Assembly: GCF_000189635.1 (NCBI RefSeq)
Contig: NW_002476380.1
Coordinates: 248,001 to 312,000, forward strand
From: Tetrahymena thermophila SB210
Lineage: Eukaryota; Ciliophora; Oligohymenophorea; Hymenostomatida; Tetrahymenidae
Reading direction: 5' to 3'
Length of the DNA: 64,000 bases
Positions 1-11,640 of the stretch are shown one piece after another. Position numbers and translations under genes: made by a program. Every line of letters begins with the position of its first letter. Within the stretch, counting starts at the first letter, position 1. The notes under the pieces were generated by a model. That model was not told where the DNA came from. It saw only the letters and a list, made by a program, of their open reading frames with translations, and ran no database searches.

Positions 1-2902
1 ATATCAAGCTTTTAAGATAAATTAAAAGACTTAAATCCTTTTTATATGATTTCTGGTTTTGGAAGGAAAGCTATTGTTTACACTGCTTCATTAACAAAAT
101 CAATATCGGCTTGCTTAAATTGGTGAGTCTCAAAATAGTTTAATATTGGTATTACTCTATTTAAGTAAATATTATAAACATCGCCTTAAGAAAATAATTT
201 TCCAAATATTTTGCTATATAAAATTTGAGAGAGACATTGGATTTTGAAATTCCCGCATGACAAAAGAATATAACTATATTCATTTTATATTTTTTAAATA
301 AAGGCTGTCAACCCACAGTCTTCCAAGTTTATGTAATCTGGTCTAAATTTTAAAGATATTGGTACTGCCCATCCTCCTTCATTTTAGGCTATTTAGAGCT
401 TGAAGTTGTTAATCTAAACATTTTCAGGATTTTTTAAATAATTTGATAATACCTTGTCATGAACTTTTTAAATATATTTTGGTATAATTATATTTATATT
501 TTTTTTAATTGATTTTGAGCTAGAATATCCGAAAATATTTTCAAACTTATTTTAAACTTTTTTGATAGCACCAATTTCATTAACTAATGTAATAAATACC
601 ACACAAGTGTCTTTATTAAATATATTAAAATCAATTTTTAGATTTTCATTTTAGAATTATTTCTTTTTTTTAAAGATTTATTTTTTCTTTTATCCAAATC
701 CTAAGTTATTTATAAAATTTTCAAAGTAAAATTGGAGCTTTTAGCTGTTTTGATTGATTTCGTTCAAGACTAAAAGCTAATGAAATAGGGATTCTCTCAA
801 CCTCATTAGGTTTTAAGCTTTTATCTTTAATTCATGTAAATCTATATGATCTTAAAAGAGCAGCAACAGTAAAGATTGCTTTTCTTGAATAGTAGTATAA
901 TACTGCTCTTCTGCTTAATTTACTAACTCATCAAAATTGATACCTACAATAAAGTTTGTTACACTAATCTTTTCATCAAAAGAAGCTCTGCTTTATTAAA
1001 TATCTTCTTCATTAAGTTTTTAATCCTCAAAGTATTTCCAAACATCTTTTTAATTTTATTTTTTTTTATTTATTAAAGTACAAGAGATGTCTATTTATTT
1101 AAATTTATTTATAGCTTTCTGGAAAATGTAATTAAATAAAGCAATCTCTCTTTAAGATAAACTCATAAGTTTTTTTAGTTTGATGATTTCGCTAAAGCAA
1201 AGCACTTTACTTTAAGACATTTCAATTAAAAAGTTTAAGTATGAAAAAACAATATGATTAGTTATCGTTTTATTCTTAATTATTTCCTCGTATATACATT
1301 TATAATACATTTATCTGACATATCTATTCATAAATTTTTATCTGAGTTACTTTTCTAGTGTCATATCTTGAAATTGTCTTATGTCTTAAGGCTATATATC
1401 AAAATTAATTAAAAAATTGCATATTATGAATTAGATTTTATTATAGTTTATAAAAATGTTAAATTGAAGAAAATTATTTTAAAAATAAATTTAGAAAATT
1501 TACTGTTTTTTAAGTAAACATTTTTTTATAAGAAATAAATAAATACCTCTGTGTTACAAAAACAATCTGGGGAGTCTTCGCAAAAGGTGCAATGATCTGA
1601 TGTAATATATTCTAAAACTATGGATTATTTATTGTCAATGTAATCTTTGTATTCTAATTTGATAACTTTCATCATAACTCTTAAATAAAAATCTAGATTA
1701 GTTGGATGAGCAATTATTTATTGCTTTTCCAAAGTAAAGTTATATAAATTATGCTGATAGTTATCAATTAAATTTGTGATTTTAATTGATATTGGTATTA
1801 TAATAACTGCAACTAAAGTGATTGGGAAATAAGAATTTTAAAGCAAGGATATATAGACAAATAAACTTATTATGAAATGGTAAATTGATAAAATCTAATT
1901 AAAATATCTTATGTTTCTATTTTCATAACCACTTATTGAAATAGATGTTAATACCTTCAAAGTAGAAAGCAATATAGAAAATAAAAGCATAAGTTTAGGG
2001 TTATCTATTTATCTCAAAGCTATGCATGCACATGATTCTACAACAATAGAAAATAAAGAAATTTTAGTTGATTCTCGATTAGCTAAGCTATCGTATGATA
2101 TTATGCTGTAATCTAAGTCATGAATACTGATAAAAATGCCTAATTTTTTTTAATTAAATTGAGAAATTTAAATAACCAAATAAATATCTTGAATAAATTG
2201 ATTAAAACAAAATTTAGGCTAATATTTTTGGCGTTTTTTTTTAATTATAGAAATATAATTAATTGAATCATCATCTGTTTCCAAAAATTATTTTTAAAAA
2301 ATTTTTAATGAATTTTTCTTTACTGTTTACTGGAAATTTTTATTAATTTCAACAAACCATTTTTTTAATTTTTTCTCTTAAAAAAATATCAAGATTTAAA
2401 AAATGTTTATTTTTTATTTACCTATTAAAAGAGTGGCAAAAATAAGATAAAGACCGACTAGATTACTTTAATGTACCTAATCGACTGAAAAGTAAAAGAG
2501 TGGGATGTAAAGGGCATAGTTAAATATTGAACAAAAGAATCCTAAATATATTCTAAAGACATTTGGGTATGACTCAGACTATTTGTACTAGCAAAAAATA
2601 AAATCACTCATTAATGCTATCAAAGCTAATCCTGTGATTATTATTCCAATATACATAAGAGACTTAGAATAAGAAACATCATAAAGTATTGAATATCTGC
2701 CAGTTTAATTGAGATTTATGTCTTTCTTATCTAATTCATTCATAACTTCTTGAGAAAACATCAACTAAATATGGAAAACAAATCTAATGAAAAGTAGAGT
2801 TTTCCCTAATAAAACTGGCCTTGCATATTGATTTATAACTGAAAAAATATTTTCTTCGTAGTAGGCTTTAATTTTACTTTTAATTTTGATGAAATAATTC
2901 AT
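1..2902 (-). CDS. TmcB-like multipass membrane protein with PAS-like domain (3' end outside window)
   Basis: Read on the minus strand with TAA/TAG as Gln. Three exons are visible: 2902-2422, 2139-1547 and 1391 to the window edge, separated by GT/AG introns of 282 and 155 nt. They give 821 in-frame codons before the edge. The start is the ATG at 2902, opening MNYFIKIKSKIKAYYEE. Exons 1 and 2 encode about nine strongly hydrophobic segments. A His/Cys cluster follows (H343, C344, C347, C353, C355). From about residue 615 there is a PAS-like stretch (ITLVNEIGAI, then FGYSSS, IIPKYIQKVHDKVLSNYL). Many TM segments, a small Cys cluster and then a PAS domain is the architecture of the large TmcB ('tiny macrocysts') family, which is expanded in ciliates; the function is poorly known, and a sensory or channel-related role is often assumed. 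The family call rests on architecture and remembered motifs, not on a search. Confidence 0.72.
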
Positions 2903-3384
2903 TGATATTTAATTAAATTAGAAATCTGTTTTTCTTTCTATATGAATTTGTTTAGATTTTAAGATATTATTAATTATTATTCAATTATTTTAAGAGTTCA
3001 TTTTATAGAATAATAAAGGAATTATTTCAAGGGTATCTTATAAGATACTTTTATCATTAAACAATACTTTTCTGTTATCAATCTTTTACTTTTTTCCCTT
3101 AAAATATAAATCAAAATACACAGTTAACGTAAAACCTCATAGCTATATACAAAAATACAAAATCATATATTCTAATTAAATAAGTTAATATAGAAAACAA
3201 GATATAAAATCAAATAACTATTATATATATTTTTTTGTAAAAACTATACTTGATAACATAATTATTAATTTAATTTAAAATTCAGAAATTGCGGAAGTGA
3301 CCACATAATTTTTTTGATAATATATGAAATAAATTATAAATCTAAGTAGAATAATTTTTAAATAGTAAAACACTTGTTTTTTTT
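2903..3384. other. intergenic, AT-rich
   Basis: This stretch holds the 5' flank of the TmcB-like gene and the far 3' flank of the coiled-coil gene. No frame free of TGA has coding character, and no RNA gene was recognised. Confidence 0.6.
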
Positions 3385-4102
3385 GTTAAAGATTAAAGTT
3401 GAAATGCCTAATTAGAAAAAAAAAAATCCATATCATTACAAAAAATATTGTAAGCAATACAAATAAATAATGTAGACTTTCAAACTTTATTAAATGTATT
3501 AATTTCAAATAAATTTAAGTAAATATTCACGAATTGACTTTATCATACACATCTTATTCATCTTAAATAATTATCACATTTAACTAATTTTTATTTTAAA
3601 TTTATCTAAAATGAATATTTGGATCTGAATTATTTTATTTTATTAAAAGATTAACGTTGAAATACCTATTAGAAAAAACAAATTCATTCAAATACAAAAA
3701 AAAAGTGTAGACTTGCAATTTTTTTTTAATGAAAAAATATAAGATAAATTTAAGTACATATCGACAAATAGACTTTACTATGACATATTATTGATCTTAT
3801 ATAATTATTTTATTTAGGTTTTATCTAAAATGAATATTTTGATCTGTGATTTATTTTGTTAAAAGATTAACTTTGAAATATCTTATTAGAAAAAAAATCC
3901 ATGCAATCAAAAATATTGTAAGCAATAAAAAAAGAAATGTAGACTTGCAATTTTTTATTAATATAAAATAAATTTAAGTGAACATTCACAAATTGACTTT
4001 ACTCTACACATATTATTCATCTTAAATAATTATCTCATTTAACTAGTTTTTATTTTAAATTTATCTAAAGTGAATATTTGGATCTGAATTATTTTATTTC
4101 CT
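3385..4102. repeat. three tandem copies of the 3' end of the coiled-coil gene
   Basis: Three imperfect direct repeats lie end to end: about 3385-3642, 3643-3858 and 3859-4102 (216-258 bp each). On the plus strand each begins near 'aaagattaacgttgaaat', passes through a T-run, 'aaatttaagtaaa' and 'attgactttat', and ends near 'gaatatttggatctg'. On the minus strand the conserved part is the final coding stretch of the neighbouring gene (NSDPNIHF and onwards) plus its 3' flank. The copy at 3859-4102 contains the stop used in my gene model. The other two copies could be spliced as extra terminal exons or could be untranslated relics. Confidence 0.8.
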
Positions 4103-6940
4103 TTTGGGAGTAAAACTTTCAATATTATCTGACCCTTAACCATGGTAGAACTCGTCTTAAGAATCTATTGAATAATCAATATTTTATTAATTGATTTCAA
4201 CTTAAATGTGATCATTCAAATTTTCTTTTTAGTTACTACTTCTTTTAAATTTTTTTTGCATTTTACTTTTGTGATCATCTTTCAAGGAGTTTATTTTTAT
4301 TTTGCTGTTTTGAGAGTAATCTTGTTTATCAAACGAAGAGTATCTTTACATTTAAATATTGGGGCTATTATTTTTGAGATTAATTATCTAAAAAGGATTA
4401 TTTTCATTAAATTGTTCTTAACTATTAATTATATTTTGATCATCTTGAACTGATGAATCCTAGAATTAAAGATGATCAAATTAAACATTTTAATTTTCCT
4501 ATAATATTTTAATTTATTCATCAATGTAACTGTCTTAGTTTAATTACATTTTATTCTATGAATAAATCTTTTCAAGTAGCTATCTCAAATTTAGTACAGT
4601 TTATTCCGATATCTGCAATTATAATAAAAGCTATTGCTTCTCTTGGAGGATTACTATTTTTTAAATAATTTGATATATATTATATAGAAAATAAAGTTAA
4701 TTACTATTGCATTTATTTTAATATATTTAAGTGTCCTGCTGGCAGTTTATTAGTTAGTTTTTTAATGACTAAATTTCTTTCTCATAAGACTATTTTTGAG
4801 ATGAAATACTTTCTTAGCATTCTTTTTTTTTTAAGTTAAACAATTAGATTTTTCTCAAGTATAATTCTTGCCAAGTGAAAGATATTTTTTGTATTTTTAT
4901 TATATTTCTAGAAATTTAATTAAATTCCGCGGTACCAAGATTTAAAATAAAATCAGCTAAATCAAGATAAATTTGATGATATTGAAATCATTGAATGAAA
5001 AACTAAACAGAAAATTAATTAAATGTAAAATAAAATAAAAAAATTTTGGGATTTTATTTAAAGAAAATACCATTTATAACATTTTGCTATTTGTCTAACT
5101 TCTATTGTAAGTCTTTGACTTCTTTTTCTAAGTCATCTTTTTAAACTTACAAGTCTATATTTAAAAAATTTTTAGTTTGAATTTATTTATTTTTAAGTAA
5201 AAAAATAAAATAAAATTTAACCTGTGAATTCGCTATCTTTTTATTTCATTATATTCAAAGTTTAAGAGCATTCAATATCTATCGATTAAACAGTATTATC
5301 TAAAGCATAATATTTTTTAAGTGGGGATTTAGAATAACTATTTCGAATAGATTCAAAGACAACTTTTTGTTTTGTGGAAGTTGGAGATTTAAATGATTTT
5401 GGATTGGGAGAAAAACTAGAAACCTATTAAATTTCGCTTACTTATGTAACTAAAGAATTTTTCAAGTTTTAAGGATGAGAATTAAGAGTTGTATTTTTTT
5501 AATTTGATAAACTAATAATTGGTGAAATGCTATTTATTTTATCAACATACGAATTAATCTTTTATTTCAAAGCTATTTAAAATATTTAAAAAATATTTTA
5601 TTTTTGTTTAATTTTAATTTAAAAAATAAATTAACTAAATTTTATTTTAGATAAATTTCAAATTTTGATAATTTTTATTAAAATCATAAATTTTTTGCAA
5701 TTTTTTGCTTTTATTAAATTAACAAATAATAAATATCATTTAAAAATTACATTTATTTTCTTCAATTACTTTTTTTGCTAATTCATTCAACTAAGTATTA
5801 TTTTACATAAGCCTTAAAATCATTTCTTTAGAATTTTCTATCAAATTTTAATCTGTTTCGAGTTCCTCATTTTTATTTTAATCTTGAAGATTTATCATTA
5901 TTAATTTTAATTTTATTGATAAGTAAAATTACTTTTTGATGGCAACAAATCCCTTTTACTTGGAGACATGACACAATTAATTTACAAAACTGTTTCAGGA
6001 ACTTTAATACCAGTTTAACTCAAATAATTTTTCAAGTTTAAATACATATTTTCTATCTGTTAAATAATTTATTTAAAAATAAGATATTTACAAGAATATA
6101 TTTTATTTTATTTTACGGATTTCTTTTGCTATTTGCATGTATTTAATTCACTTTATACCTGTTAAAGCTTTCCTTCTAGAGATTCATCATTTAGTTTGTA
6201 TTTAAATTTACTCGCTAAATTCTAATCTATGTAGTTTTTAACATATATTCAAAAAATATTTTACTTTAATTATATATTTTATTACCAGCAATTTCCCTAA
6301 AGTTTACTTAGAACTTCTCGTAATCTAAATTTGAAAATATTTTATCAGCTATAAAATTACAAATTTCAATTTGATCTTTCAATTTTTCAGTATAGTTTTC
6401 TAATTTATAAATGTATTAGCGCCTTTTTTCTAAATCTTCTTCGTTTTCTAAAAAAGAATTGTTATTTTTAACATTTACTAAAATTGCCTCTCTCTCCTTT
6501 ACTACTTTTTAAAAGTTAGCCTCAGATTTGTCTTTACTTAGACTCTCCATTAGCAATTATATTCTTATCTTTATTTAGCTAGGTAAATCACACCAATAAG
6601 ATACCGTTTTTTCAAAATTGCTAAGATGCTAACTTATTTTAGAATACTTGCTTGCAATAAAAACAAATCCTTTGGCTATATTTGATATTTTCGATTTGAG
6701 TGAATCAATATTTAGCATATCAAGATGAATTTTTTCATCTTAACCTTCGATTTACTTCAGCAATTGTTGAAGAGATTAATTGAGAGTCAATAGCTCACTT
6801 TATTAAACTTCCTAATTATCTATTTAGCAACTATTGCATAATGGTTCTAGATATCCCTACTCTTTAACTAATTTTATTAGTTGATTTTGATTTTAGATAT
6901 CTTTTTATATTCTACTATTCTGTTATTAATAGCTACTCAT
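3986..6940 (-). CDS. coiled-coil protein, function unknown
   Basis: Seven exons on the minus strand (6940-6286, 6226-6117, 6056-5933, 5882-5751, 5572-5222, 5154-5071, 4956-3986) sum to 2427 nt and predict 808 residues. All junctions are GT/AG and phases agree throughout. The start ATG at 6940 opens MSSYQQQNSRIQKDIQNQNQ. The protein is rich in Glu, Lys, Gln and Leu with long heptad-like stretches (for example residues 60-220, DLEKEVKDLQQKLDKQ in exon 6, and much of exon 7), separated by Ser/Pro-rich linkers. No catalytic motif or membrane segment is seen. The last intron (5070-4957) carries an in-frame TGA, so retaining it would end the protein early. The 3' end lies in tandem repeats. It may be a cytoskeletal or centrosomal-type coiled coil, but I do not recognise a family. 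Confidence 0.75.
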
Positions 6941-7758
6941 TTTATCAAAAAAAAAAATAAAAATAATAATAATGTTAAAAATCAATATTTAGAAATTAAA
7001 TTGTTTGTTGTAAGTAAATATTTGTTTTTTGAGATATCGTTAAATTTTATTAGATTTATTCTCCTCCAGTCAAATATATATATTAATATATATTATCCTA
7101 AACGTGCTTTTGAATTTTTATTTTTAAAATAAAAATAAAGCTTCTTAAATAATAAATGGATTTGAAATTTCAAGTCAATAAATTACATTTATTAAATAAT
7201 ATTTTATTATAGATCTAAATAAATTGGAATTTTATTAATTTTTATTATTTTTTTATTTGCTTAATTTCGATTAATAATTTAGTAACCTAAAAACTAATTT
7301 TTTGAAATTAATTCGAAATTTTTTTAGGAAAAAATGTTTTAAAAGTATTGTTAAGTGTTTAATTTATTGATTAATTAATAAACTTTGTTGATATATCCTT
7401 TACATAATATGTTATTAAATTCAAGAATATTTTATCTATATTAATGGTATAGGTTAATCTATTTTTGTCTCTTTCATAAAAAATCTATTAGCAGTTTTCG
7501 AATAATTTATGATAATAGGCCTTTTAAAAGTAGTAAGATAAAGTAAATTTGAAAGAAGACATCCTCTCATTTAATTAGTATTTTTAATACCACTTGAAAA
7601 GTAAATAAATCATGTTAAAGGCAATTAGTTAATTAGTTAGTAAGTAAATCAAAAAATAATCTTATTATTTTTAGTAATTTAGGTACTGAAAAACTCTAAA
7701 TATTCTTTTTAGGAAGACATTAATTTATTTACAAGCAAACTAAATATTTTATTATAAA
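6941..7758. other. divergent intergenic region
   Basis: The region lies between two genes transcribed away from each other, so it should hold both promoters. It is almost pure A/T with short open stretches that lack coding character. No conserved element was identified. Confidence 0.6.
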
Positions 7759-9104
7759 ATGAATGATAGACTTAAGGAATTGAAAAATGTAACCTTTTAA
7801 ATAAATATTTAGATTGCTCGCAAAAGCATTTTTTGATAAAATTTTATGCTTTTATATTTCTAATCAAATAAAACAAAATTTTATTTTATAGTTTAGGTAA
7901 CATGATGGAGGATAAGCGAACAATAATCCAAGCAAAGTTATGAAGTAAAGTGTAGACTTAGAAAGCCAACTCAGTGATTAGTCTATGAACCTTGTCCCAA
8001 AATATTTTTAAGATGATATATAGAATTCAAGAAACTTAATTGAAAAAATTAAAGCTAATACCACATAGTTAGAAGAACTTAAAGATGAATACTCTTAAGC
8101 TACCAGATCAGCTAAAGAAAAAGGTAATTATTACATTAAAAATGCTATTTATTCTCAAATAGTTAACAAAAAGATAAATAAGAAGTTTATTTGATAGTTG
8201 TTGATTTCATTTAATATAAAATTAGAATTAAGCGAATTGATTGACATGAATTTGACTGATAATACAAAGTATGTAAATTAACTGAAGGGTATATTAGATA
8301 GAATTGGTTTAGATGTCAAGCAAGCAAAAGAAGATAAGGATGTAAAAAATATATTATATGTTCATAATAATATATTTTTATTATTATTTATGAAATATTA
8401 AAGAGACAAGGTGATGCATAAAAGAAATAAAATCTATATAATTAAATCGTATAAGCTTCGCAATAAACCTTACTTGAATCTTAAAAAGCTTAAGATGCTG
8501 CTAAAATAGCTTTGAAAAATAAAACATCTAGATAAATAAGATTAATTTCTCCTGATATGACTGATGAGTAAATTGAAGAGATAGCTGAAGATCCAAACGT
8601 AAGATTTAAATTTTGATAGATTGTTTTCTTATTATAATTATTTTTTACTAGAGGGCTTAATAAATATTTTAATAAAAAATGTTTAACAGTGCTAGCATTC
8701 AACTTTAAAATGCAGTATCTGACGTATAAGATAAATATAAGGACATCCTTAAATTGCAAAGAGTAAATTCTAAATTTTAAAAAATATTTTTAAAATCAAA
8801 TTAATTTTTAATGAAGAGTATTATGGAGTTGCACAAAATGATGCAAGATCTAGCTATGTTAGTCGCATATTAAGGAGAAGTTATAGACAATATAGAAGTT
8901 TTAGTTGAGTAAACTGTGAAAAATGTTGGTAAAGCAAATAAAGCTCTTACAAAAGCTAAAGAGCATCATTAATCTGCTAAAAAAGTAAATATTATTTAAT
9001 AAAAAAATTTTTATTAAATATTTTTTAATATTTAGAAAATGTGCATTTTATTAGTTATAGTTGCTGTCGTTTTAGCCATTATCTTAGGAACTACTTTAAA
9101 ATGA
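7759..9104 (+). CDS. Qa-SNARE syntaxin
   Basis: Seven exons (7759-7788, 7892-8123, 8226-8341, 8404-8598, 8652-8762, 8817-8984, 9036-9104) total 921 nt and encode 306 residues. The start MNDRLKELK resembles the syntaxin-1 N-terminus. The middle forms the helical Habc-type domain, followed by SRQIRLISPDMTDEQIEE, equivalent to the linker before the SNARE motif. The SNARE helix contains SIMELHKMMQDLAMLVAYQG with the ionic-layer glutamine at Q247, so it is a Q-SNARE of Qa type. A single C-terminal anchor (residues 285-306, KMCILLVIVAVVLAII) ends at the TGA. Function follows from the family: target-membrane SNARE pairing with Qbc and R-SNAREs in vesicle fusion. The plasma-membrane type is favoured by the N-terminus, but the exact compartment is not shown. 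The six introns are 51-103 nt. Confidence 0.93.
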
Positions 9105-9320
9105 GTGAAAATATTAATTACATTTCATTATAAATATAAAAAATTATTAAAGCTTAAAAAAACATTAATAAATTTAAATCTATTTATCAAGCAAGTATAT
9201 TATATATATTCTTATATAAAAATGGGTATTTATTCAAAAATTTATTCTTAAATTATTATTTAATTAATTAATTCTTTCTTTCTTTTTAATTTAGGCATTT
9301 TTATTAAAAAATAAAAAAAA

Positions 9321-9404
9321 TCCGAACTCCCGGGTTCGAACCGGGGACCACCGGATGACTACAAACTTTACAGTCCGATGCTCTTCCAACTGAGCTAAGT
9401 TCGG
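9321..9404 (-). tRNA. tRNA-Tyr(GTA), intron-containing
   Basis: The reverse complement folds as a full cloverleaf: acceptor CCGAACT/AGTTCGG, D-arm GCTC/GAGC, anticodon stem TCGGA/TCCGG, T-arm CCGGG/CCCGG with TTCGAAC, discriminator A. The anticodon loop CTGTAAA carries GTA. An 11-nt intron (AGTTTGTAGTC) sits one base 3' of the anticodon, the canonical nuclear tRNA position, giving a 73-nt mature body before CCA. A downstream T-run on the minus strand fits a Pol III terminator. Confidence 0.96.
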
Positions 9405-9495
9405 TTCGGTGAATGTTCTGTTTTTAATTGCAATATTTTTTTAATTTATGATTAATATTACAAATATAGCATATGTTTTTTAACAAAAAAAAAAA

Positions 9496-9579
9496 TCCGA
9501 ACTCCCGGGTTCGAACCGGGGACCACCGGATGACTACAAACTTTACAGTCCGATGCTCTTCCAACTGAGCTAAGTTCGG
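9496..9579 (-). tRNA. tRNA-Tyr(GTA), second identical copy
   Basis: All 84 nt, including the 11-nt intron, are identical to the copy at 9321-9404. The immediate 5' flank (minus strand TTCACCGAA) is also shared, so the pair is a recent local duplication. It is followed on the minus strand by a run of 12 T as terminator. Confidence 0.96.
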
Positions 9580-9995
9580 TTCGGTGAAAATTTTAATTAT
9601 AATTAGAATATTTGATTAACTATTCAAAATAAAAATTATTAAAATAATATCAAGATACGAAAAGATAAATAATTCAATTACACAAAGTTGAAATTGAACA
9701 AATAAAAAATCCAACCAAAATTCAATGAGCAAAAAGCTTTAAAGTTAAAAGAAATTTTAATTGCTATATTTATTTACATGAAAATTTATTGAGGAATTAA
9801 AATTAAATATATTCTAAGATTTATCAATTAAGCAATCTATTACTTATTTAAAATTGATTTTTTTATCAATTTATCATCTGAAAATAATCATAAAAATTTA
9901 TTTATTTATTACTTTGTTGTAATTATAAAAAACATTATTCTTGAATTATTTTTTTTTGAAGATATTAAAAAATAAATTACAAAAAAGCAAAAATT
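9580..9995. other. intergenic, AT-rich
   Basis: 5' flank of the tRNA-Tyr pair on one side and of the LRR-like gene on the other. No further feature was recognised. Confidence 0.6.
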
Positions 9996-11640
9996 ATGAA
10001 ATCAGAAAATAAAAATAGTGAATGTTTATTAGAAATTGAGAACGTTTAGCAGTAAATACATTTAAAAGTTTAATTAGGACAAACATTCATTTATATTTTA
10101 GAATTCCATAGCTGTCTCCAAAGGAGTTATTTAACAATCAGTACAAAGAAATAAGGGTTTAAATGTAGAATTTAACATGTACGAATATTTAAGAAAGCGG
10201 CTTTTACCAAATCACAAACTTTCTAAAAAAGATTAGTCCAAATAAATTGGAGGTTCTCTTAATTAATTTGGAATGGTATATATTATATAATTGAAATATA
10301 CTTTAACTAAATAATAATATAAACTTTTCCATAAGATTCATTTTTTAATAATCACAAGTTCTGAAGGACTAGCTGAAAAGCTTCGCTATACTTTCGAAGA
10401 AATATTTGAGTTGAGAAAAGCCGTAATTAATTACTTAAAAATACAAACTATATGAATTTAGAAAATATATTTTTGATTTAGTTATCACCTTTGATGAAAA
10501 AATTAAAAGTTTTTTAGCTTAATTTGAACAACTGGGGCTATTAAAATTTAGGGCTGATGCCAGATAGCTGCTTTCCTCGTTTTTTTACAGATATTTACTA
10601 ATAAATGGAAATGATGGAAGAATTAACTATCAATTTAAAAAGGTAAAATTTTCAAAATAATATCTAATATATACTCAATCATTTTAAATACATCAACAAA
10701 TAAATAAAAGCATAGACCACAACAATTCTACAACTAAAATAACCTTGTTCTCAATTATAGAAAATATAAAATTTGACAAGTTAAGAAAGCTAAGCATTGA
10801 CATTGAACATCCAATTAACATATTTGCATAAAATAGATTTTAAGTAATTGATTAATAATTAGTATATTTTTCTTTGATAGCAAAAAAATACTAATTGAAT
10901 ATGAAAAGCCTTCCTAATTTGAAGCAATGTTTTAGAAGATAGTAGAAAAAGGCAAGAGTTTGCAATCTTTAAAATTAAATGTAAACAGGTAAGTTGTATT
11001 ACTGAGTATATTCATTTACTTTTAAATTTTTTGTCATTAAAATTAAAATAGATTTAATTTGAGTATGAGATCGTTTCAAATCCTAATAGAAGGTCTAAAA
11101 AATTTTGAAAATTTAGAAGAAATTGGACTTTATTTGTTATAGTAAATCTAATTAATTTGATTATTAATCAGCAAAAAATTATTTCTAAAACAAAAAAGAA
11201 AGAATGAAATAGAAAATGAAGAGATCATTGAGTCATACACTGAGCTGATTAAAATAATTTTTAATTTACCAAAAATAAAGTTTATAGAACTTCAGCATGG
11301 CCTACATAGTATTGAGCAAATAAATATCTAATTCATCTAAAATTTGACAAACTTACTAGATTAAAAAACCTTATCAATGAAAATAGTTTCATTTAAGCTA
11401 AAAATAGCTTCTGCAAATTACTCCCAATCAGATATTTATCTAAAATTTTTAATAAAATATGGTCGAATTTTTGGCAGAGGCCATGAAGAATTTCCTTTTG
11501 TGATGTAACAAGTTATTATTTACAAAATATTTTACTTATTTTATATTAATTAAAAAGGAGAATGGGTGATAAATAACATTCAATTTTTCAAAAGGCATAT
11601 TATTTTGGAGTAGCTTCCAGAATTTAGACTATCTGTATGA
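9996..11640 (+). CDS. leucine-rich-repeat-like protein
   Basis: A multi-exon plus-strand gene. ATG at 9996 opens MKSENKNSECLLEIE. A short first intron (about 10044-10101) joins it to a second exon ending at 10275 with EFNMYEYLRKRLLPN. Later exons carry repeated Leu patterns such as LKVFQLNLNNWGYQNLGL, LTINLK, LRKLSIDIEH and LPNLKQCF, spaced like the degenerate LRRs common in ciliate proteins. It ends at TGA 11638-11640. Estimated length is about 430 residues. Exon limits in the middle are only partly fixed because several donors and acceptors are possible. No kinase domain or membrane segment was seen. LRRs normally bind other proteins; no partner is indicated. Confidence 0.65.

Noticed and set aside
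4208..4453. 81-codon plus-strand ORF rich in Ile/Phe
   Set aside because: Shadow of exon 7 of the minus-strand coiled-coil gene, whose frame is open with glutamine-coding TAA/TAG and hydrophilic composition.
6881..7132. 83-codon plus-strand ORF
   Set aside because: Overlaps the 5' end of the minus-strand coiled-coil gene; hydrophobic AT-driven composition with no TAA/TAG glutamine codons.
8490..8759. 89-codon minus-strand ORF
   Set aside because: Antisense to syntaxin exons that match the family.
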